Shown: positions 52,113 through 62,122, numbered from the stretch's first letter. The stretch is 64,000 nucleotides of DNA from Sphingobacterium kitahiroshimense (GCF_025961315.1 NZ_JAOQNK010000001.1:2418001-2482000); one strand, 5' to 3'. Made by a program: numbers and translations. Notes: generated by a model not told the origin, from the sequence alone.

Positions 52113-53594
52113 TTACCCATTCATGCTAATCAAAAACTCTTCATTAGACTTAGTACCACGCATTTGCGCTAATAAAAACTCCATTGCCTCATTAGAATTC
52201 ATATCCGCCAAGTGATTGCGTAATATCCAAAGACGACGAATCGATTCTTTATCCATTAATAAATCATCACGACGCGTACTTGAAGCTGTTAAATCGATAG
52301 CAGGGAAAATACGTTTGTTCGCCAATTTACGATCCAACTGTAACTCCATGTTACCAGTACCTTTAAACTCTTCAAAAATAACCTCATCCATTTTAGAACC
52401 AGTCTCTGTAAGAGCTGTTGCTAAAATAGTTAAAGAACCTCCGTGCTCGATATTACGGGCAGCACCGAAGAAACGTTTTGGTTTATGTAAAGCATTTGCA
52501 TCCACACCACCTGATAATATTTTACCAGATGCAGGGGCAACTGTATTATAAGCACGAGCCAAACGTGTAATTGAATCTAGCAAGATCACGACATCATGAC
52601 CACACTCGACCATACGTTTTGCTTTCTCTAAAACAATATTTGCGATTTTTACATGACGCTCTGCAGGTTCATCAAAAGTAGATGAAACCACTTCAGCACG
52701 TACACTTCTTGCCATATCTGTCACCTCCTCAGGTCTCTCATCGATTAATAAGATAATCAAATAAACTTCAGGATGGTTTTTAGCGATAGCATTTGCAACC
52801 TCTTTCAACAAATTGGTTTTACCTGTTTTAGGTTGAGCTACAATAAGACCACGTTGTCCTTTACCTATAGGAGTAAACAAATCCATGATACGAGTCGAAT
52901 AGTTGCTTGTACCCAAATCCAAATTCAAACGTTCATTAGGGAATAATGGCGTTAAGAAATCAAAAGGAACTCGGTCACGAATTTCAGCAGGATTTTGACC
53001 ATTGATCGCTTCTACACGTACCAATGGAAAATATTTCTCACCTTCTTTTGGAGGTCTAATGCTACCTCTGACTGTATCACCAGTTTTCAAACCAAATAAT
53101 TTGATTTGCGACTGAGAAACGTAAATATCATCTGGAGATGTAAGATAATTATAGTCAGAAGAACGTAAAAAACCATATCCATCAGGCATAATTTCCAACA
53201 CACCTTCATTGACAATAACATTGTCAAAATCTGCATTTGATGAAGCTGTTTCTACTTTTGGAGGTGCTGACTTAATTGCTGGAGCTGCTTTTATATTTTC
53301 TTCAGATTCTGAGATTGCTATTTCGCTAGCTGAATCTGTTTCTTCATTTTCTTTTTTACGGATAGTAACCGGCTCAGACGCTTTTGCGGTTCTTATTCTT
53401 TTTCGAGGTCTCTCCGTTGACTCATCATGATTTTCTTCCTTTTTTTCAGAAGTATTTTCGGACTCATCACCAGTGCTGATTATTTTTTCAATTAACTCTT
53501 GCTTTCTAAGCTTATCAGCGTCACCGATACCTATTAATTTTGCAATTTCGCGTAATTCAGACACGAGTTTTGCATTTAATTCATTAATATCCAT
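52113..53594 (-). CDS. rho: Transcription termination factor Rho with phylum-type insert
   Basis: A 493-residue hexameric RNA helicase. The N-terminal Rho_N domain ([18 protein letters not shown]) is separated from the RNA-binding domain by a disordered, Lys/Glu/Ser-rich insert of about 90 residues (roughly 45-130). Then come [15 protein letters not shown], Walker [14 protein letters not shown], Walker [17 protein letters not shown] and the Q/R loops [21 protein letters not shown]. coli Rho has 419 residues; the insert explains the difference. It is a single gene. Confidence 0.96.
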   Translation of the reverse strand: MDINELNAKLVSELREIAKLIGIGDADKLRKQELIEKIISTGDESENTSEKKEENHDESTERPRKRIRTAKASEPVTIRKKENEETDSASEIAISESEENIKAAPAIKSAPPKVETASSNADFDNVIVNEGVLEIMPDGYGFLRSSDYNYLTSPDDIYVSQSQIKLFGLKTGDTVRGSIRPPKEGEKYFPLVRVEAINGQNPAEIRDRVPFDFLTPLFPNERLNLDLGTSNYSTRIMDLFTPIGKGQRGLIVAQPKTGKTNLLKEVANAIAKNHPEVYLIILLIDERPEEVTDMARSVRAEVVSSTFDEPAERHVKIANIVLEKAKRMVECGHDVVILLDSITRLARAYNTVAPASGKILSGGVDANALHKPKRFFGAARNIEHGGSLTILATALTETGSKMDEVIFEEFKGTGNMELQLDRKLANKRIFPAIDLTASSTRRDDLLMDKESIRRLWILRNHLADMNSNEAMEFLLAQMRGTKSNEEFLISMNG

Positions 53595-53926
53595 TAAATT
53601 TTTATTATGATATATTAGGATTTTATTTTAAAATGAAATTTATTACACTCCATTAATCATTTTGATTAACAAACAAAGGGATTTAAGAACTAAGTGATTT
53701 CTTCTATACCTGAAGCGGAATAAATTATGAGAACCTGCACAAAGAAAAAAAACAAATCTGACAATTCAAAATTATTTGTAAAAAAAAACATACTTATAAC
53801 AAATCATATCTTGTTAAAACGTTTTACTAAAAAATCAAACGTAGTTATTAACAACAATATTATATTTAAATATGATATATTTTTTTGTAAGTTAGCGGTG
53901 CAAAAAAAACAAAGCAAACGATTTAG
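53595..53926. other. Divergent region between rho and the MFS gene
   Basis: About 330 nt, very A-rich. A lysine-rich 82-codon frame at 53727-53975 runs into the MFS gene and looks like a composition artefact. No RNA or repeat is recognised. Confidence 0.5.
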
Positions 53927-55654
53927 ATGGAAAATAAACTCATTAAAACAAATTATCCCGCCTTATATACATTAATAATTGTATTTTTCTTTTGGGGTTT
54001 TATTGCAGCAGGAAATAGCGTATTTATTCCCTTTTGTAAAAACTACTTTCACTTAGACCAATTTCAGTCACAATTGATTGATTTTGCATTTTACACCGCT
54101 TATTATCTTGGGGCATTATTACTTTTTATTTTCAGCACATTTTCAGGAAAAGATTTAGTTGGTAAATGGGGCTATAAAAAAAGTATTGTCTATGGTCTAT
54201 TATTCTCAGCATTAGGTGCCGGAGCAATGATCGTGGCAGTAGAAGTAAATGTATACATCGGTATGTTACTTGGACTTTTCACCGTTGCCTTAGGTTTTTC
54301 ATTACAACAGACCGCTGCAAATCCATTTGCAGTTTTATTAGGAGATCCCAAAACTGGTGCTTCACGTGTCAATTTAGGCGGTGGTATCAATTCTTTCGGA
54401 ACAACAATAGGACCCTTAGTTATCGGTTTTGCGTTATTCGGAACATTTGAGAAAATATCCGATTCCGAAATTGCTAATTTACCTTTAGACAAAGTCGTTT
54501 TCCTATATATAGGTGTTGGTTTATTGTTCCTACTAGCAGCAAGTTTGTTTTACTTCAGTAAAAAGGTGCCTGCAGGAATAAGCAATGAACCCATGGAAAA
54601 AGCTAATAAAGCCCTTAATACTTTGGTTATCATGACCATCTTGCTTTTTGCCATGTTCGCTCCTGTATTTTTAAGTTACAAAAGTGAAGTAGCAATTCAA
54701 GTAGATCAATTACAGGCGCAATTAAAATCTTTAGTTGATCCAGCAAGTATTGAGCAATTAAAACTTCAGATTAAAGAGATTGCTCACCCACTTGAAATAC
54801 AACGTATGCTGTGGTTAGCAGGTGCACTGATTGTTGTTGTTGGTGGATTGATTTTTGCAAATGTAAAAGCGCAGAAAAACCCAGAAGGATGGGGAGCAAT
54901 GAGATACCCTCAATTAGTATTGGGTATGATTGCCCTATTTTTATACGTTGGAGTTGAAGTAGCCATAGGAAGTAACTTAGGTGAACTACTTACATTAAAA
55001 GAATTTGGAAGCCTACAATCATCGCAAATTACGCCTTACGTTTCTATGTATTGGGGTAGTATGATGATTGGTCGTTGGGCTGGAGCGATTACAGCGTTTA
55101 ACCTAACTAAAACAACTAAAAACATATTACTTATCATTGTTCCACTTGTCGCATTTTCTATTATTATAGGCGTTAATGCAATGGCGGGCTTTGAAATGTC
55201 ACACCTATACTATTATGTTGTTTGTATACTTATACAAATCGGAGCATTTTACCTAAGTAAAGAAAAACCTGCGAGAACATTGATCGTTTTCGGTCTATTC
55301 GGAATTATCGCTATGACTGTTGGTTTATTATCTTCAGGTACAGTAGCTATTTACTCTTTCTTAGCAGGAGGATTAGCTTGTTCCATCATGTGGTCATCAA
55401 TCTTCAGCCTTTCAATCGTAGGACTTGGAAAATATACAGCACAAGGATCAGCATTCTTAGTCATGATGATCTTAGGCGGTGGTGTTATTCCCCCTATCCA
55501 AGGAAAATTAGCTGATATCATAGGTATCCACAACTCTTACCTACTTCCATTGTTAGGTTTTGCCTACATTGTATTCTTTGCAATAGCAGTAAAATCAGTA
55601 CTCAAAAAACAAGGAATTAATATTGATGATGTCGAAGCAGAGGGATCACATTAA
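53927..55654 (+). CDS. Sugar MFS transporter, FucP/NagP-like
   Basis: A 575-residue permease with 12 or more hydrophobic helices. The family blocks are [19 protein letters not shown] in helix 1, [19 protein letters not shown], and [18 protein letters not shown]. It is longer than FucP (about 440) because of a polar, coiled-coil-like insert in the centre (about residues 245-290, [16 protein letters not shown] then [11 protein letters not shown]). The next gene is an N-acetylhexosamine kinase-like protein, hinting at GlcNAc or MurNAc uptake. Confidence 0.85.
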   Translation: MENKLIKTNYPALYTLIIVFFFWGFIAAGNSVFIPFCKNYFHLDQFQSQLIDFAFYTAYYLGALLLFIFSTFSGKDLVGKWGYKKSIVYGLLFSALGAGAMIVAVEVNVYIGMLLGLFTVALGFSLQQTAANPFAVLLGDPKTGASRVNLGGGINSFGTTIGPLVIGFALFGTFEKISDSEIANLPLDKVVFLYIGVGLLFLLAASLFYFSKKVPAGISNEPMEKANKALNTLVIMTILLFAMFAPVFLSYKSEVAIQVDQLQAQLKSLVDPASIEQLKLQIKEIAHPLEIQRMLWLAGALIVVVGGLIFANVKAQKNPEGWGAMRYPQLVLGMIALFLYVGVEVAIGSNLGELLTLKEFGSLQSSQITPYVSMYWGSMMIGRWAGAITAFNLTKTTKNILLIIVPLVAFSIIIGVNAMAGFEMSHLYYYVVCILIQIGAFYLSKEKPARTLIVFGLFGIIAMTVGLLSSGTVAIYSFLAGGLACSIMWSSIFSLSIVGLGKYTAQGSAFLVMMILGGGVIPPIQGKLADIIGIHNSYLLPLLGFAYIVFFAIAVKSVLKKQGINIDDVEAEGSH

Positions 55655-55716
55655 GCTTATTGATAAAGCTAACTAATTGTAAAAAATACACTATTAAATC
55701 AATTTAATAGCATCTT

Positions 55717-55756
55717 AAAAAAAAGGCCTTAAATACAATTTTAAGGCCTTTTTTTT
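55717..55756 (+). terminator. Terminator of the MFS gene
   Basis: AAAAAAAAGGCCTTAAA / TTTAAGGCCTTTTTTTT hairpin. Confidence 0.88.
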
Positions 55757-55900
55757 CAAATTGATGTAAAGTAAATGAAATAATTTTTCATTTTAGTGCT
55801 TTGATCATACATAAATTATAAATAAAAAAATGTATTTTCGAAAATCGGATTCAAATGATCCAATTTTAAAACGAAAAAACTCAATTAAAACTACTCAATA

Positions 55901-56755
55901 ATGATTATTATTGCTGACGGCGGGTCAACGAAAACAAACTGGTGTTTGTTGGATGATTCAAACAAAAAAATTTACTTCAATACAGAAGGGTATAACCCAT
56001 ATTTTGTAGATAGCGAATACATCGTTAACTCTTTAAGAAAAGGCTTACCAAATGATTTACCTTTTGATGAAATTAAAGAGGTTAACTATTACGGTGCAGG
56101 CGTTCATAATAAAGAAAAAGCAGAAATCGTTATTAAAGCTATCCAAGAAGTTTTCCAACAAGCTCAAGTTGAGGTTGGTCACGATTTATTAGCTGCCGCA
56201 AGAGCTTTATTAGGTACTGAATCAGGTTTTGCAGCCATTCTAGGAACGGGTACCAATTCTTGTATTTATGATGGAAATGACATTACCTATAACATCGACT
56301 CATGTGCTTACATCTTAGGTGATGAAGGTAGCGGAAGTTATATCGGTAAAAAATTATTAACAGATTACATCCGTGATTTAATGCCTCAAGATGTTCGTAA
56401 AGTATTTTACGACACCTACAAGATCACTCCAGATGAAATCATGGATACCGTTTACACAAAGCCATTAGCGAACCGTTTCTGCGCAAGTTTCAGCAAATTT
56501 GTTTACGACAACAATGTGAATATTGAATATACACGTGCTATTGTAGATGATGCTTTCGAAGCATTTTTCAAAAACTTAGTTAGTAAATATCCAAACTACC
56601 AAGAATATACATTCAACTGTATCGGTTCTGTAGGCTATAATTTCCGTAATGTTTTGGAGGAAAAAGCAGTACAGTACGGCATGAAAGTTGGCAAAATATT
56701 ACGTTCCCCTATCGATGATTTAGTTCAATTCCACATCAATAGAGCGTCAAAATAG
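55901..56755 (+). CDS. BadF/BadG-type ATPase, N-acetylglucosamine kinase-like (copy 1)
   Basis: A 284-residue ASKHA kinase. IIIADGGSTKTNWCLLDD is the phosphate-1 loop, VGHDLLAAARALLG contains the catalytic-type aspartate, AAILGTGTNSCIYDG is the phosphate-2 loop, and ILGDEGSGSYIGKKLL is typical of the family. It likely phosphorylates GlcNAc or MurNAc salvaged from cell walls. It follows a sugar transporter, but a terminator separates them. A paralogue lies at 62123-62989. Confidence 0.85.
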   Translation: MIIIADGGSTKTNWCLLDDSNKKIYFNTEGYNPYFVDSEYIVNSLRKGLPNDLPFDEIKEVNYYGAGVHNKEKAEIVIKAIQEVFQQAQVEVGHDLLAAARALLGTESGFAAILGTGTNSCIYDGNDITYNIDSCAYILGDEGSGSYIGKKLLTDYIRDLMPQDVRKVFYDTYKITPDEIMDTVYTKPLANRFCASFSKFVYDNNVNIEYTRAIVDDAFEAFFKNLVSKYPNYQEYTFNCIGSVGYNFRNVLEEKAVQYGMKVGKILRSPIDDLVQFHINRASK

Positions 56756-56775
56756 TTTCAAGCTATTTTAGTATT

Positions 56776-56820
56776 AAAAATATAAAGGGTGAAGATCGTA
56801 TCTTCACCCTTTATATTTTT
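56776..56820 (+). terminator. Terminator of the GlcNAc kinase-like gene (copy 1)
   Basis: A long stem with core TATAAAGGGTGAAGAT / ATCTTCACCCTTTATA and loop CGT, ending in T's. Confidence 0.85.
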
Positions 56821-56887
56821 AATAATTTCATAACAAAGCATTTATATACAGATCATAATAAAATGCGTCTTTTGAAAAACGGAAGTT

Positions 56888-57706
56888 ATGAAAAGAAATC
56901 TCGATATCGTAGTATTATCAGACATTCATCTCGGAACACATGGAAGTCACGCAAAAGAGTTACTCTATTATTTAGAGTCGATCGCACCAAAAATGCTGAT
57001 TTTAAATGGCGATATAATCGATATTTGGCAATTCAAAAAAAGCTATTTCCCATCCGAGCATTTACATGTTATCAAAAAAATAATCGATCTCAGCGCCAAT
57101 GGCACCGAAGTGCATTACATCACCGGTAATCATGATGAAATGCTCCGAAAATTTGCAGATTTAAAACTTGGCAATATCAAATTAACCAACAAACTCTTAC
57201 TATCCCTTAACAATAAGAAAGCATGGATATTCCATGGTGACGTATTTGATGCCTCCATCCATCATTCAAAATGGTTAGCAAAATTAGGCGGTTGGGGATA
57301 CGATAAACTGATCCAATTAAACCATATTATCAATTGGATCTTGCTTAAAATGGGGCGTGAGAAATATTCATTATCAAAAAAAATAAAGAACAGTGTTAAA
57401 AAAGCTGTCAAATACATTTCTGATTTTGAAGAAACAGCCACTGAACTAGCTATTGAAAAAAATTACGACTATGTGATCTGTGGACACATCCATCAACCAC
57501 AAATCAAAGAAGTCATTACCCGGAAAGGAACAGTGACTTACATGAACTCAGGTGATTGGGTTGAAAACTTAAGCAGTTTAGAATATCATAACGGCGAATG
57601 GCGATTATTTCATTACGAAGATTATAAAGAATCCATTCTCAAAAACAAGCTGACAGAAACACCACTATTCACCTTAGAAGATCTAAAAAATCTGGTAACG
57701 ATATAA
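56888..57706 (+). CDS. LpxH-like metallophosphatase (putative UDP-2,3-diacylglucosamine diphosphatase)
   Basis: A 272-residue calcineurin-like enzyme with all metal motifs: SDIHLGTHG, LNGDIIDIW, TGNHDEML, FHGDVFD and CGHIHQP. The fold and length match the LpxH group of lipid A synthesis. The third motif reads GNHD rather than the GNRD of E. coli LpxH, closer to LpxH2-type enzymes, so the exact substrate is open. It meets the UPF0173 gene tail to tail. Confidence 0.78.
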   Translation: MKRNLDIVVLSDIHLGTHGSHAKELLYYLESIAPKMLILNGDIIDIWQFKKSYFPSEHLHVIKKIIDLSANGTEVHYITGNHDEMLRKFADLKLGNIKLTNKLLLSLNNKKAWIFHGDVFDASIHHSKWLAKLGGWGYDKLIQLNHIINWILLKMGREKYSLSKKIKNSVKKAVKYISDFEETATELAIEKNYDYVICGHIHQPQIKEVITRKGTVTYMNSGDWVENLSSLEYHNGEWRLFHYEDYKESILKNKLTETPLFTLEDLKNLVTI

Positions 57707-57745
57707 CAAATAAGGGGGGATTTGCATTCCCCTTATTTGTTATAA
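57701..57745. terminator. Bidirectional hairpin between LpxH-like and UPF0173 genes
   Basis: TAACAAATAAGGGG / CCCCTTATTTGTTA with an 11-nt loop; it overlaps both stop codons. There is little of a T run, so termination may be weak. Confidence 0.65.
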
Positions 57746-58423
57746 TTCAATTGATTCACCAATTGCTGGTAAGTATAATGTCTTACCATAATTTGCGAAT
57801 TTTTCAGAAGCATTAACTTTATCAATGGTAATAGGGGGAAATGTATCGTAATGCACACCCACTATTTTATCACAATTAATAAATTCTGCCGCCTTTACCG
57901 CATCATCAACATCCATGGTATAATGTCCACCGATAGGTAAAAATGCCCAATCCAATTCAAGATCAGCCAAAAGCTTCATTTCCATTGTAAGCGCTGTATC
58001 TCCTGCAAAATAAATTTTCTTGTTACCAGAATGCAGAATGAAACCAACAGGAAATCCACCATATTGTCCGTCAGGAGTGCTATTTGTATGCATAGCATAC
58101 ACCATCTTCACAGTCCCAAAAGAAGTCACAATAGTACCTCCCAAATTGAACTCAATTACTTTTTCATCCGGAACTCCTTGTTTCCTAACCCATGCAGCAG
58201 TCTCTACAATAGCTGCAACAGTTGCTTGGCTATTTTTTTGAATCTGTGCCATATCTGCCACGTGATCCTGATGACCGTGACTTAAAAAAATATATTCTGG
58301 TAATAGAGCATTAACGTCTACACCCTTAGCCAAGGGATTATAAGTGATAAAAGGATCCATTAATACCTCGTGTCCATCAAAATTGAACATAACACAAGAT
58401 TGTCCGTAATATGTCGCTTTCAT
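57740..58423 (-). CDS. UPF0173 metal-dependent hydrolase (metallo-beta-lactamase fold)
   Basis: A 227-residue protein of the YtkL group. It begins KATYYGQSCVMFNFDGHEVLM, and the metal motif is FLSHGHQDHVADM. YFAGDTALTMEMK and PIGGHYTMDVDDAVKAAEF supply further ligands. The reaction is unknown. It starts 4 nt after the ybaB stop on the same strand, forming a likely two-gene operon. Confidence 0.9.
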   Translation of the reverse strand: MKATYYGQSCVMFNFDGHEVLMDPFITYNPLAKGVDVNALLPEYIFLSHGHQDHVADMAQIQKNSQATVAAIVETAAWVRKQGVPDEKVIEFNLGGTIVTSFGTVKMVYAMHTNSTPDGQYGGFPVGFILHSGNKKIYFAGDTALTMEMKLLADLELDWAFLPIGGHYTMDVDDAVKAAEFINCDKIVGVHYDTFPPITIDKVNASEKFANYGKTLYLPAIGESIEL

Positions 58424-58427
58424 AAAA

Positions 58428-58733
58428 CTATTGATTAAATAGGCCTCCTAAACCACCAAGCATATCCTGACTAACAGCAGACATCTCAGATTGACTCACA
58501 TTTTCAGCTTGGGTCATCGCTTTATTTAAAGCCACGACAAGCAATTCTTCCAGTTCCTCTTTATCCGCATTACTCAAGAAGATCGGATCAATTGTAATTT
58601 CTTTAATTTCTTTATTAGCAGTTGCAACTACTTTTATCAATCCACCTTCAGCTTCTCCAAAAACAGAAATATTATCTAATCTTTGTTTAATTTCTTGTGC
58701 TTTTTGTTGCGCTTGGAATAATTTATCAAACAT
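58428..58733 (-). CDS. YbaB/EbfC nucleoid-associated protein
   Basis: A 101-residue dimeric DNA-binding protein: MFDKLFQAQQKAQEIKQRLDN is the N-terminal helix, and ANKEIKEITIDPIFLSNADKEE the conserved sheet. The Gly-rich tail SQDMLGGLGGLFNQ is typical. In many bacteria it sits beside recR and dnaX; here its partner is a hydrolase gene. Confidence 0.93.
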   Translation of the reverse strand: MFDKLFQAQQKAQEIKQRLDNISVFGEAEGGLIKVVATANKEIKEITIDPIFLSNADKEELEELLVVALNKAMTQAENVSQSEMSAVSQDMLGGLGGLFNQ

Positions 58734-58846
58734 AATATATGATCTAAATGAACAATTCTAAATATAATGCAATTTACACATTTGAATTCAAATCATAGAT
58801 GACAAAATAACCTTTCAATTTAATTCGCAAATCAAATCATCATTTG

Positions 58847-58854
58847 TAAATTTG
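58847..58854 (+). promoter_or_regulatory. -7 element giving a near-leaderless mRNA
   Basis: TAAATTTG ends only 4 nt before the ATG at 58859, so transcription probably starts at or next to the start codon. Confidence 0.6.
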
Positions 58855-58858
58855 CATC

Positions 58859-59485
58859 ATGCAAAGCAATCAAGAAATTTTAGTTGAAGCTATTCTGAAT
58901 CAATATGAAGTAGACAAAACTTTGTTGCCAACGGATATTTTAGAGCAAATCTATACCCTATCCAGTAATTTGGTCACGAGTCATGATATTATAAATTATA
59001 CAGAGTCTATTGGAAGACTATTAAATAAGGATGAAAAAACCGCAGAGCTTTTAGAAATTTTGGATGATGAAGTTCATATCATCATTCATAAATTGAAATT
59101 TATTGCAGCAAGCGATCGCCCTAAAGTAATTCTTTTAGATGGCCTCAATCCTGCCGTAATCAATACCAGTGACTATTTACAAGAGTGTATTAAAATAGCA
59201 GGTGGTATACCTACTTACACCATTTCGGAAGCAGATAAAGTTATTATTATCAATTCAGAAGAATTAACAATAGCACAAATTCCCGCACTATTATCTGACA
59301 CAAACTGGTCTGATAGTAATGCCGTTAAGCTAAATCAAGTTTTTTTAATCAATAAGGAGGAATTTGGAAAAACTCCGGGAGCTGACTACTGCTTAGAATT
59401 AGAAACATTAGCGGAAATACTGCAGCCTAAATATTTTTTTTACGGCTTAGAGGGAAATATCTGGATACAGTTTCAATTACAATAA
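58859..59485 (+). CDS. Cytosolic BtuF-like (periplasmic-binding fold) protein
   Basis: A 208-residue protein without a signal peptide. The first 80 residues are helical; then RPKVILLDGLNPAVINTSDY and LQECIKIAGGIPTYT match the pattern of vitamin B12/iron-siderophore binding proteins (the 'dgl..i..ag.y..elielAGG' segment), continuing into DYCLELETLAEILQPKYFF. It looks like a half-sized relative of BtuF kept in the cytosol. No transporter is nearby. The ligand is unknown. Confidence 0.6.
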   Translation: MQSNQEILVEAILNQYEVDKTLLPTDILEQIYTLSSNLVTSHDIINYTESIGRLLNKDEKTAELLEILDDEVHIIIHKLKFIAASDRPKVILLDGLNPAVINTSDYLQECIKIAGGIPTYTISEADKVIIINSEELTIAQIPALLSDTNWSDSNAVKLNQVFLINKEEFGKTPGADYCLELETLAEILQPKYFFYGLEGNIWIQFQLQ

Positions 59486-59515
59486 AAAAAGCTGACTTGA
59501 AGTCAGCTTTTTTTT
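59484..59515. terminator. Bidirectional terminator
   Basis: AAAAAAAGCTGACTT / AGTCAGCTTTTTTT, between two convergent genes. Confidence 0.82.
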
Positions 59516-60557
59516 ATGCAAATCTTTTACGAATCAATAAATACAGCTTTTCAACCGATTGTGGTTTTTCAACCCATCTATTTTTAACCGCATAATTCGT
59601 TTGCAGAAAAGCATCCGCTTCCGCATAATCGTTACATCTGTTCAATAATTCAACAGCTTCACTGTAAGCTAAACTATACCCATTAAAGAGATCCTTAATA
59701 AACAGCAGCTTATCATTCAAATTAATGATCGATTTGATATCTTTCACCTGACCCGAATTTCCTGAGGCATTGTTCATCTCATAAACCCGGTTTTGTACAC
59801 CAGCTTTTTTCTGTTGTGAAATAATTTCATTTAACGTTAACGGTCTTGAAGGAGTCTCTTGCTCCACATCTGGACGAATCTCTTCTTCAATCAAGATTTG
59901 TTTTGATTCTTCAATAACTTCATTAACAACTAACTTCTCTTGTTCCACCGGATTAACGGCTACCTGTTGAGGCTTTGCCTCCTCTTTTTCATATGTTGGA
60001 GTTACACGATCTCGTGGTTTATCCTCTTGAGTAGTAGCAGACACAGGCTCAGGGATACTGTTGTCAAAAGTCACTTTCTCTACTTCAGGAATGACCTCCT
60101 CCTGAGTAAGTTTCTCTTTAGCAGGCTCTTCTTTCAAATTTAAATCTTCGACAGGGGCAAATTCTTTCTGTGGTGTATTCAAACTGATATCAGCTGTTTC
60201 ATCTACCACCTCCGTTACCACATTAGGTTGTTCTTCTTTCTTTTCAGGAACACTTTGAAACAAATTGGAAGGAGGTGTAAAGTAGTTATTAAAAGAAACT
60301 TTCTCCTCTTCTATCCGGTCATGCACTACTTTTGGAGCTGCAGGTTCATCAGCTCTTTCAATTTTCTGAGCTATACCCAACAGATTCTGTGCTTTTAAAA
60401 CACCAATCTGAGCGGCAATATATTGTGCGGTAGCTTCAAAAAGAGCTAAATCAGTTTTCTTATCTTCAAAGCCATCCTTTGAAAGCGCAAGATATTGCGC
60501 TTCCAACTCCTGCAATAAATCTCCTATTTTATCAAATAAATTTTGTTTCGTAACCAT
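59514..60557 (-). CDS. Conserved Bacteroidota protein with disordered Pro/Glu-rich middle
   Basis: A 347-residue protein. Helical N-domain (1-75): FDKIGDLLQELEAQYLALSK. Middle (about 85-240): low complexity rich in E, P, V, Q, K, surely disordered. C-domain (about 250-347): DIKSIINLNDKLLFIKDLFN followed by AYSEAVELLNRCNDYAEADAF, a block strongly conserved in this phylum. No catalytic motif or membrane segment. Function unknown; the layout suggests a scaffold. Confidence 0.75.
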   Translation of the reverse strand: MVTKQNLFDKIGDLLQELEAQYLALSKDGFEDKKTDLALFEATAQYIAAQIGVLKAQNLLGIAQKIERADEPAAPKVVHDRIEEEKVSFNNYFTPPSNLFQSVPEKKEEQPNVVTEVVDETADISLNTPQKEFAPVEDLNLKEEPAKEKLTQEEVIPEVEKVTFDNSIPEPVSATTQEDKPRDRVTPTYEKEEAKPQQVAVNPVEQEKLVVNEVIEESKQILIEEEIRPDVEQETPSRPLTLNEIISQQKKAGVQNRVYEMNNASGNSGQVKDIKSIINLNDKLLFIKDLFNGYSLAYSEAVELLNRCNDYAEADAFLQTNYAVKNRWVEKPQSVEKLYLLIRKRFA

Positions 60558-60796
60558 AAATTAATACATTTCATTGTTCGTAATTCCAGTAAAACACTAA
60601 ATTTTACAAAAGGAATAAAACTTCATTTTCAACTTACTGATTTATACTTTATTGTTAAGTATTGTAGCTTTTATAGACTCAAATTTAATATTAAATTCTG
60701 ATATTAGCAGGACTTAAGTAGTATTATTTTATTTAAAAAATCAGATTTAATACTGATTGAAAGTAATATTCAATTTATTGATTTTAATTCATTTAA

Positions 60797-61381
60797 ATGC
60801 TTTTTTCTGAACATAATTTCACACAAAGGGGCCCAGCATACGGGAGTATCGAAGTGATATGCGGTTCGATGTTTTCCGGTAAGACCGAAGAACTCATCCG
60901 TAGACTAAAACGGGCACAATATGCTAAACTCCATGTCGAAATTTTCAAACCGGCAGTAGACAAAAGATATGATGATCGTTTAGTTGTTTCGCACGACAGC
61001 AACAGTATACCATCTACCCCTGTTGAACACTCCTCTTCTATTTTATTGCTGAGCAATGATACTCAGGTTGTCGGTATAGATGAAGCGCAATTTTTTGATG
61101 AAGGTTTGACAGAGGTATGTGTCAATTTGGCAAATAAAGGAATTCGTGTCATAGTTGCAGGTCTAGATATGGATTTTAAAGCACAACCTTTCGGTCCTAT
61201 ACCCCATATAATGGCAATTGCCGAACATGTAACAAAAGTACATGCCGTATGCATGCAATGCGGAGCGCCTGCAAATTACTCTTTCAGGACTTCTACAGAT
61301 ACAAAAACAGTACTTTTGGGTGAAAAAGAAGCTTACGAAGCAAGATGTAGGAGATGTTACTATAATTTAACAAATTATTAA
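60797..61381 (+). CDS. tdk: Thymidine kinase, class II
   Basis: A 194-residue enzyme for thymidine salvage. The P-loop is [15 protein letters not shown], followed by [14 protein letters not shown] (Walker B) and [13 protein letters not shown] (lasso). Zinc is held by CMQCG and CRRC. The length is normal. It is preceded by 239 nt of featureless AT-rich DNA. Confidence 0.96.
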   Translation: MLFSEHNFTQRGPAYGSIEVICGSMFSGKTEELIRRLKRAQYAKLHVEIFKPAVDKRYDDRLVVSHDSNSIPSTPVEHSSSILLLSNDTQVVGIDEAQFFDEGLTEVCVNLANKGIRVIVAGLDMDFKAQPFGPIPHIMAIAEHVTKVHAVCMQCGAPANYSFRTSTDTKTVLLGEKEAYEARCRRCYYNLTNY

Positions 61382-61415
61382 CATTTACTTAATATATGAT
61401 GGCCTATTTTGGCAT

Positions 61416-61538
61416 TACCTTTGTATAACTATAATAACAAGATAATAACAGCTAGTAATAGCTACAAAATACTTTTCATAATTTAGGTTTATAATTGGTT
61501 AGTTAAAGTCCACCCTCCCAAGGTGGACTTTCTTTTTT
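61416..61538 (+). ncRNA. Candidate small RNA between tdk and gpx
   Basis: TACCTTTG at 61416-61423 is an exact -7 consensus; about 75 nt later the hairpin AAAGTCCACC/GGTGGACTTT plus T run (61505-61538) ends transcription. The next gene is on the opposite strand, so the product, starting near 61430 and about 105 nt long, would be non-coding. It contains AGCTA-GTAA-TAGCT (61450-61463), a stem with a GNRA loop. The -33 element is weak. It could instead be a leftover promoter reading into the tdk terminator. Confidence 0.4.
61505..61538 (+). terminator. Intrinsic terminator (tdk and/or candidate small RNA)
   Basis: AAAGTCCACC / GGTGGACTTT, 7-nt loop, then TCTTTTTT. Confidence 0.88.
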
Positions 61539-61554
61539 ACAATCTAATTTCACA

Positions 61555-61586
61555 AAAAAAAACCAAGAAGATTTACTTCCTGGTTT
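61555..61586 (-). terminator. Terminator of gpx
   Basis: AACCAAGAAG / CTTCCTGGTT (one wobble pair), followed on the minus strand by a T run. Confidence 0.8.
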
Positions 61587-61594
61587 CTCAATTT

Positions 61595-62116
61595 CTATTT
61601 CTTCACCCAATTGACAATTTCATCTGCAAGTGGATTAACTGCCGAACGATAGCGATGAACCAGCTTTCCGTTCTCATCGATTAGAAACTTTTCAAAGTTC
61701 CACTTGATATCACCTTTGAAATCCGGATTATCTTGCGAAGTCAGGTATTTAAATAAAGGATCAATCTGATCACCTTTTACTTCAACCTTCTCTGCCATTA
61801 AAAACTCTACACCATAGTTTTGTTCGCAAAATTCCTGAATATCTCCATTCGTACCAGGTTCTTGATTCCCAAAATTGTTCGCCGGAAACCCAATGATCAC
61901 CAAATCATTTCCATACTCCGAATACAATGCTTGCAGATCTTTATACTGTTTAGTAAAGCCACATTTTGAGGCTGTATTGACTATTAAAATTTTCTTCCCT
62001 TTAAAAGACGACATTTTAACATCTTTACCATCGAGACTTTTAAAACTATAATCGTAAATGCTAGGATTTCCAAATATCATGGAAAAACAAGCAATAATCG
62101 TTGATAAAATCATCAT
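61595..62116 (-). CDS. Glutathione peroxidase family thiol peroxidase
   Basis: A 173-residue protein. A hydrophobic N-terminus (MMILSTIIACFSMIFG) suggests export or membrane anchoring. The catalytic cysteine is in NTASKCGFTKQY; GFPANNFGNQEPG and IKWNFEKFLID supply the Gln and Trp-Asn of the active-site tetrad. A second cysteine in EFCEQNYGVEF suggests a thioredoxin-dependent mechanism. It begins 6 nt after the kinase-like gene, so the two are co-transcribed. Confidence 0.92.
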   Translation of the reverse strand: MMILSTIIACFSMIFGNPSIYDYSFKSLDGKDVKMSSFKGKKILIVNTASKCGFTKQYKDLQALYSEYGNDLVIIGFPANNFGNQEPGTNGDIQEFCEQNYGVEFLMAEKVEVKGDQIDPLFKYLTSQDNPDFKGDIKWNFEKFLIDENGKLVHRYRSAVNPLADEIVNWVKK

Positions 62117-62122
62117 GTTATT

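Noticed and set aside
53727..53975. 82-codon lysine/asparagine-rich frame
   Set aside because: Its composition follows the A-rich DNA and it overlaps the start of the MFS gene.
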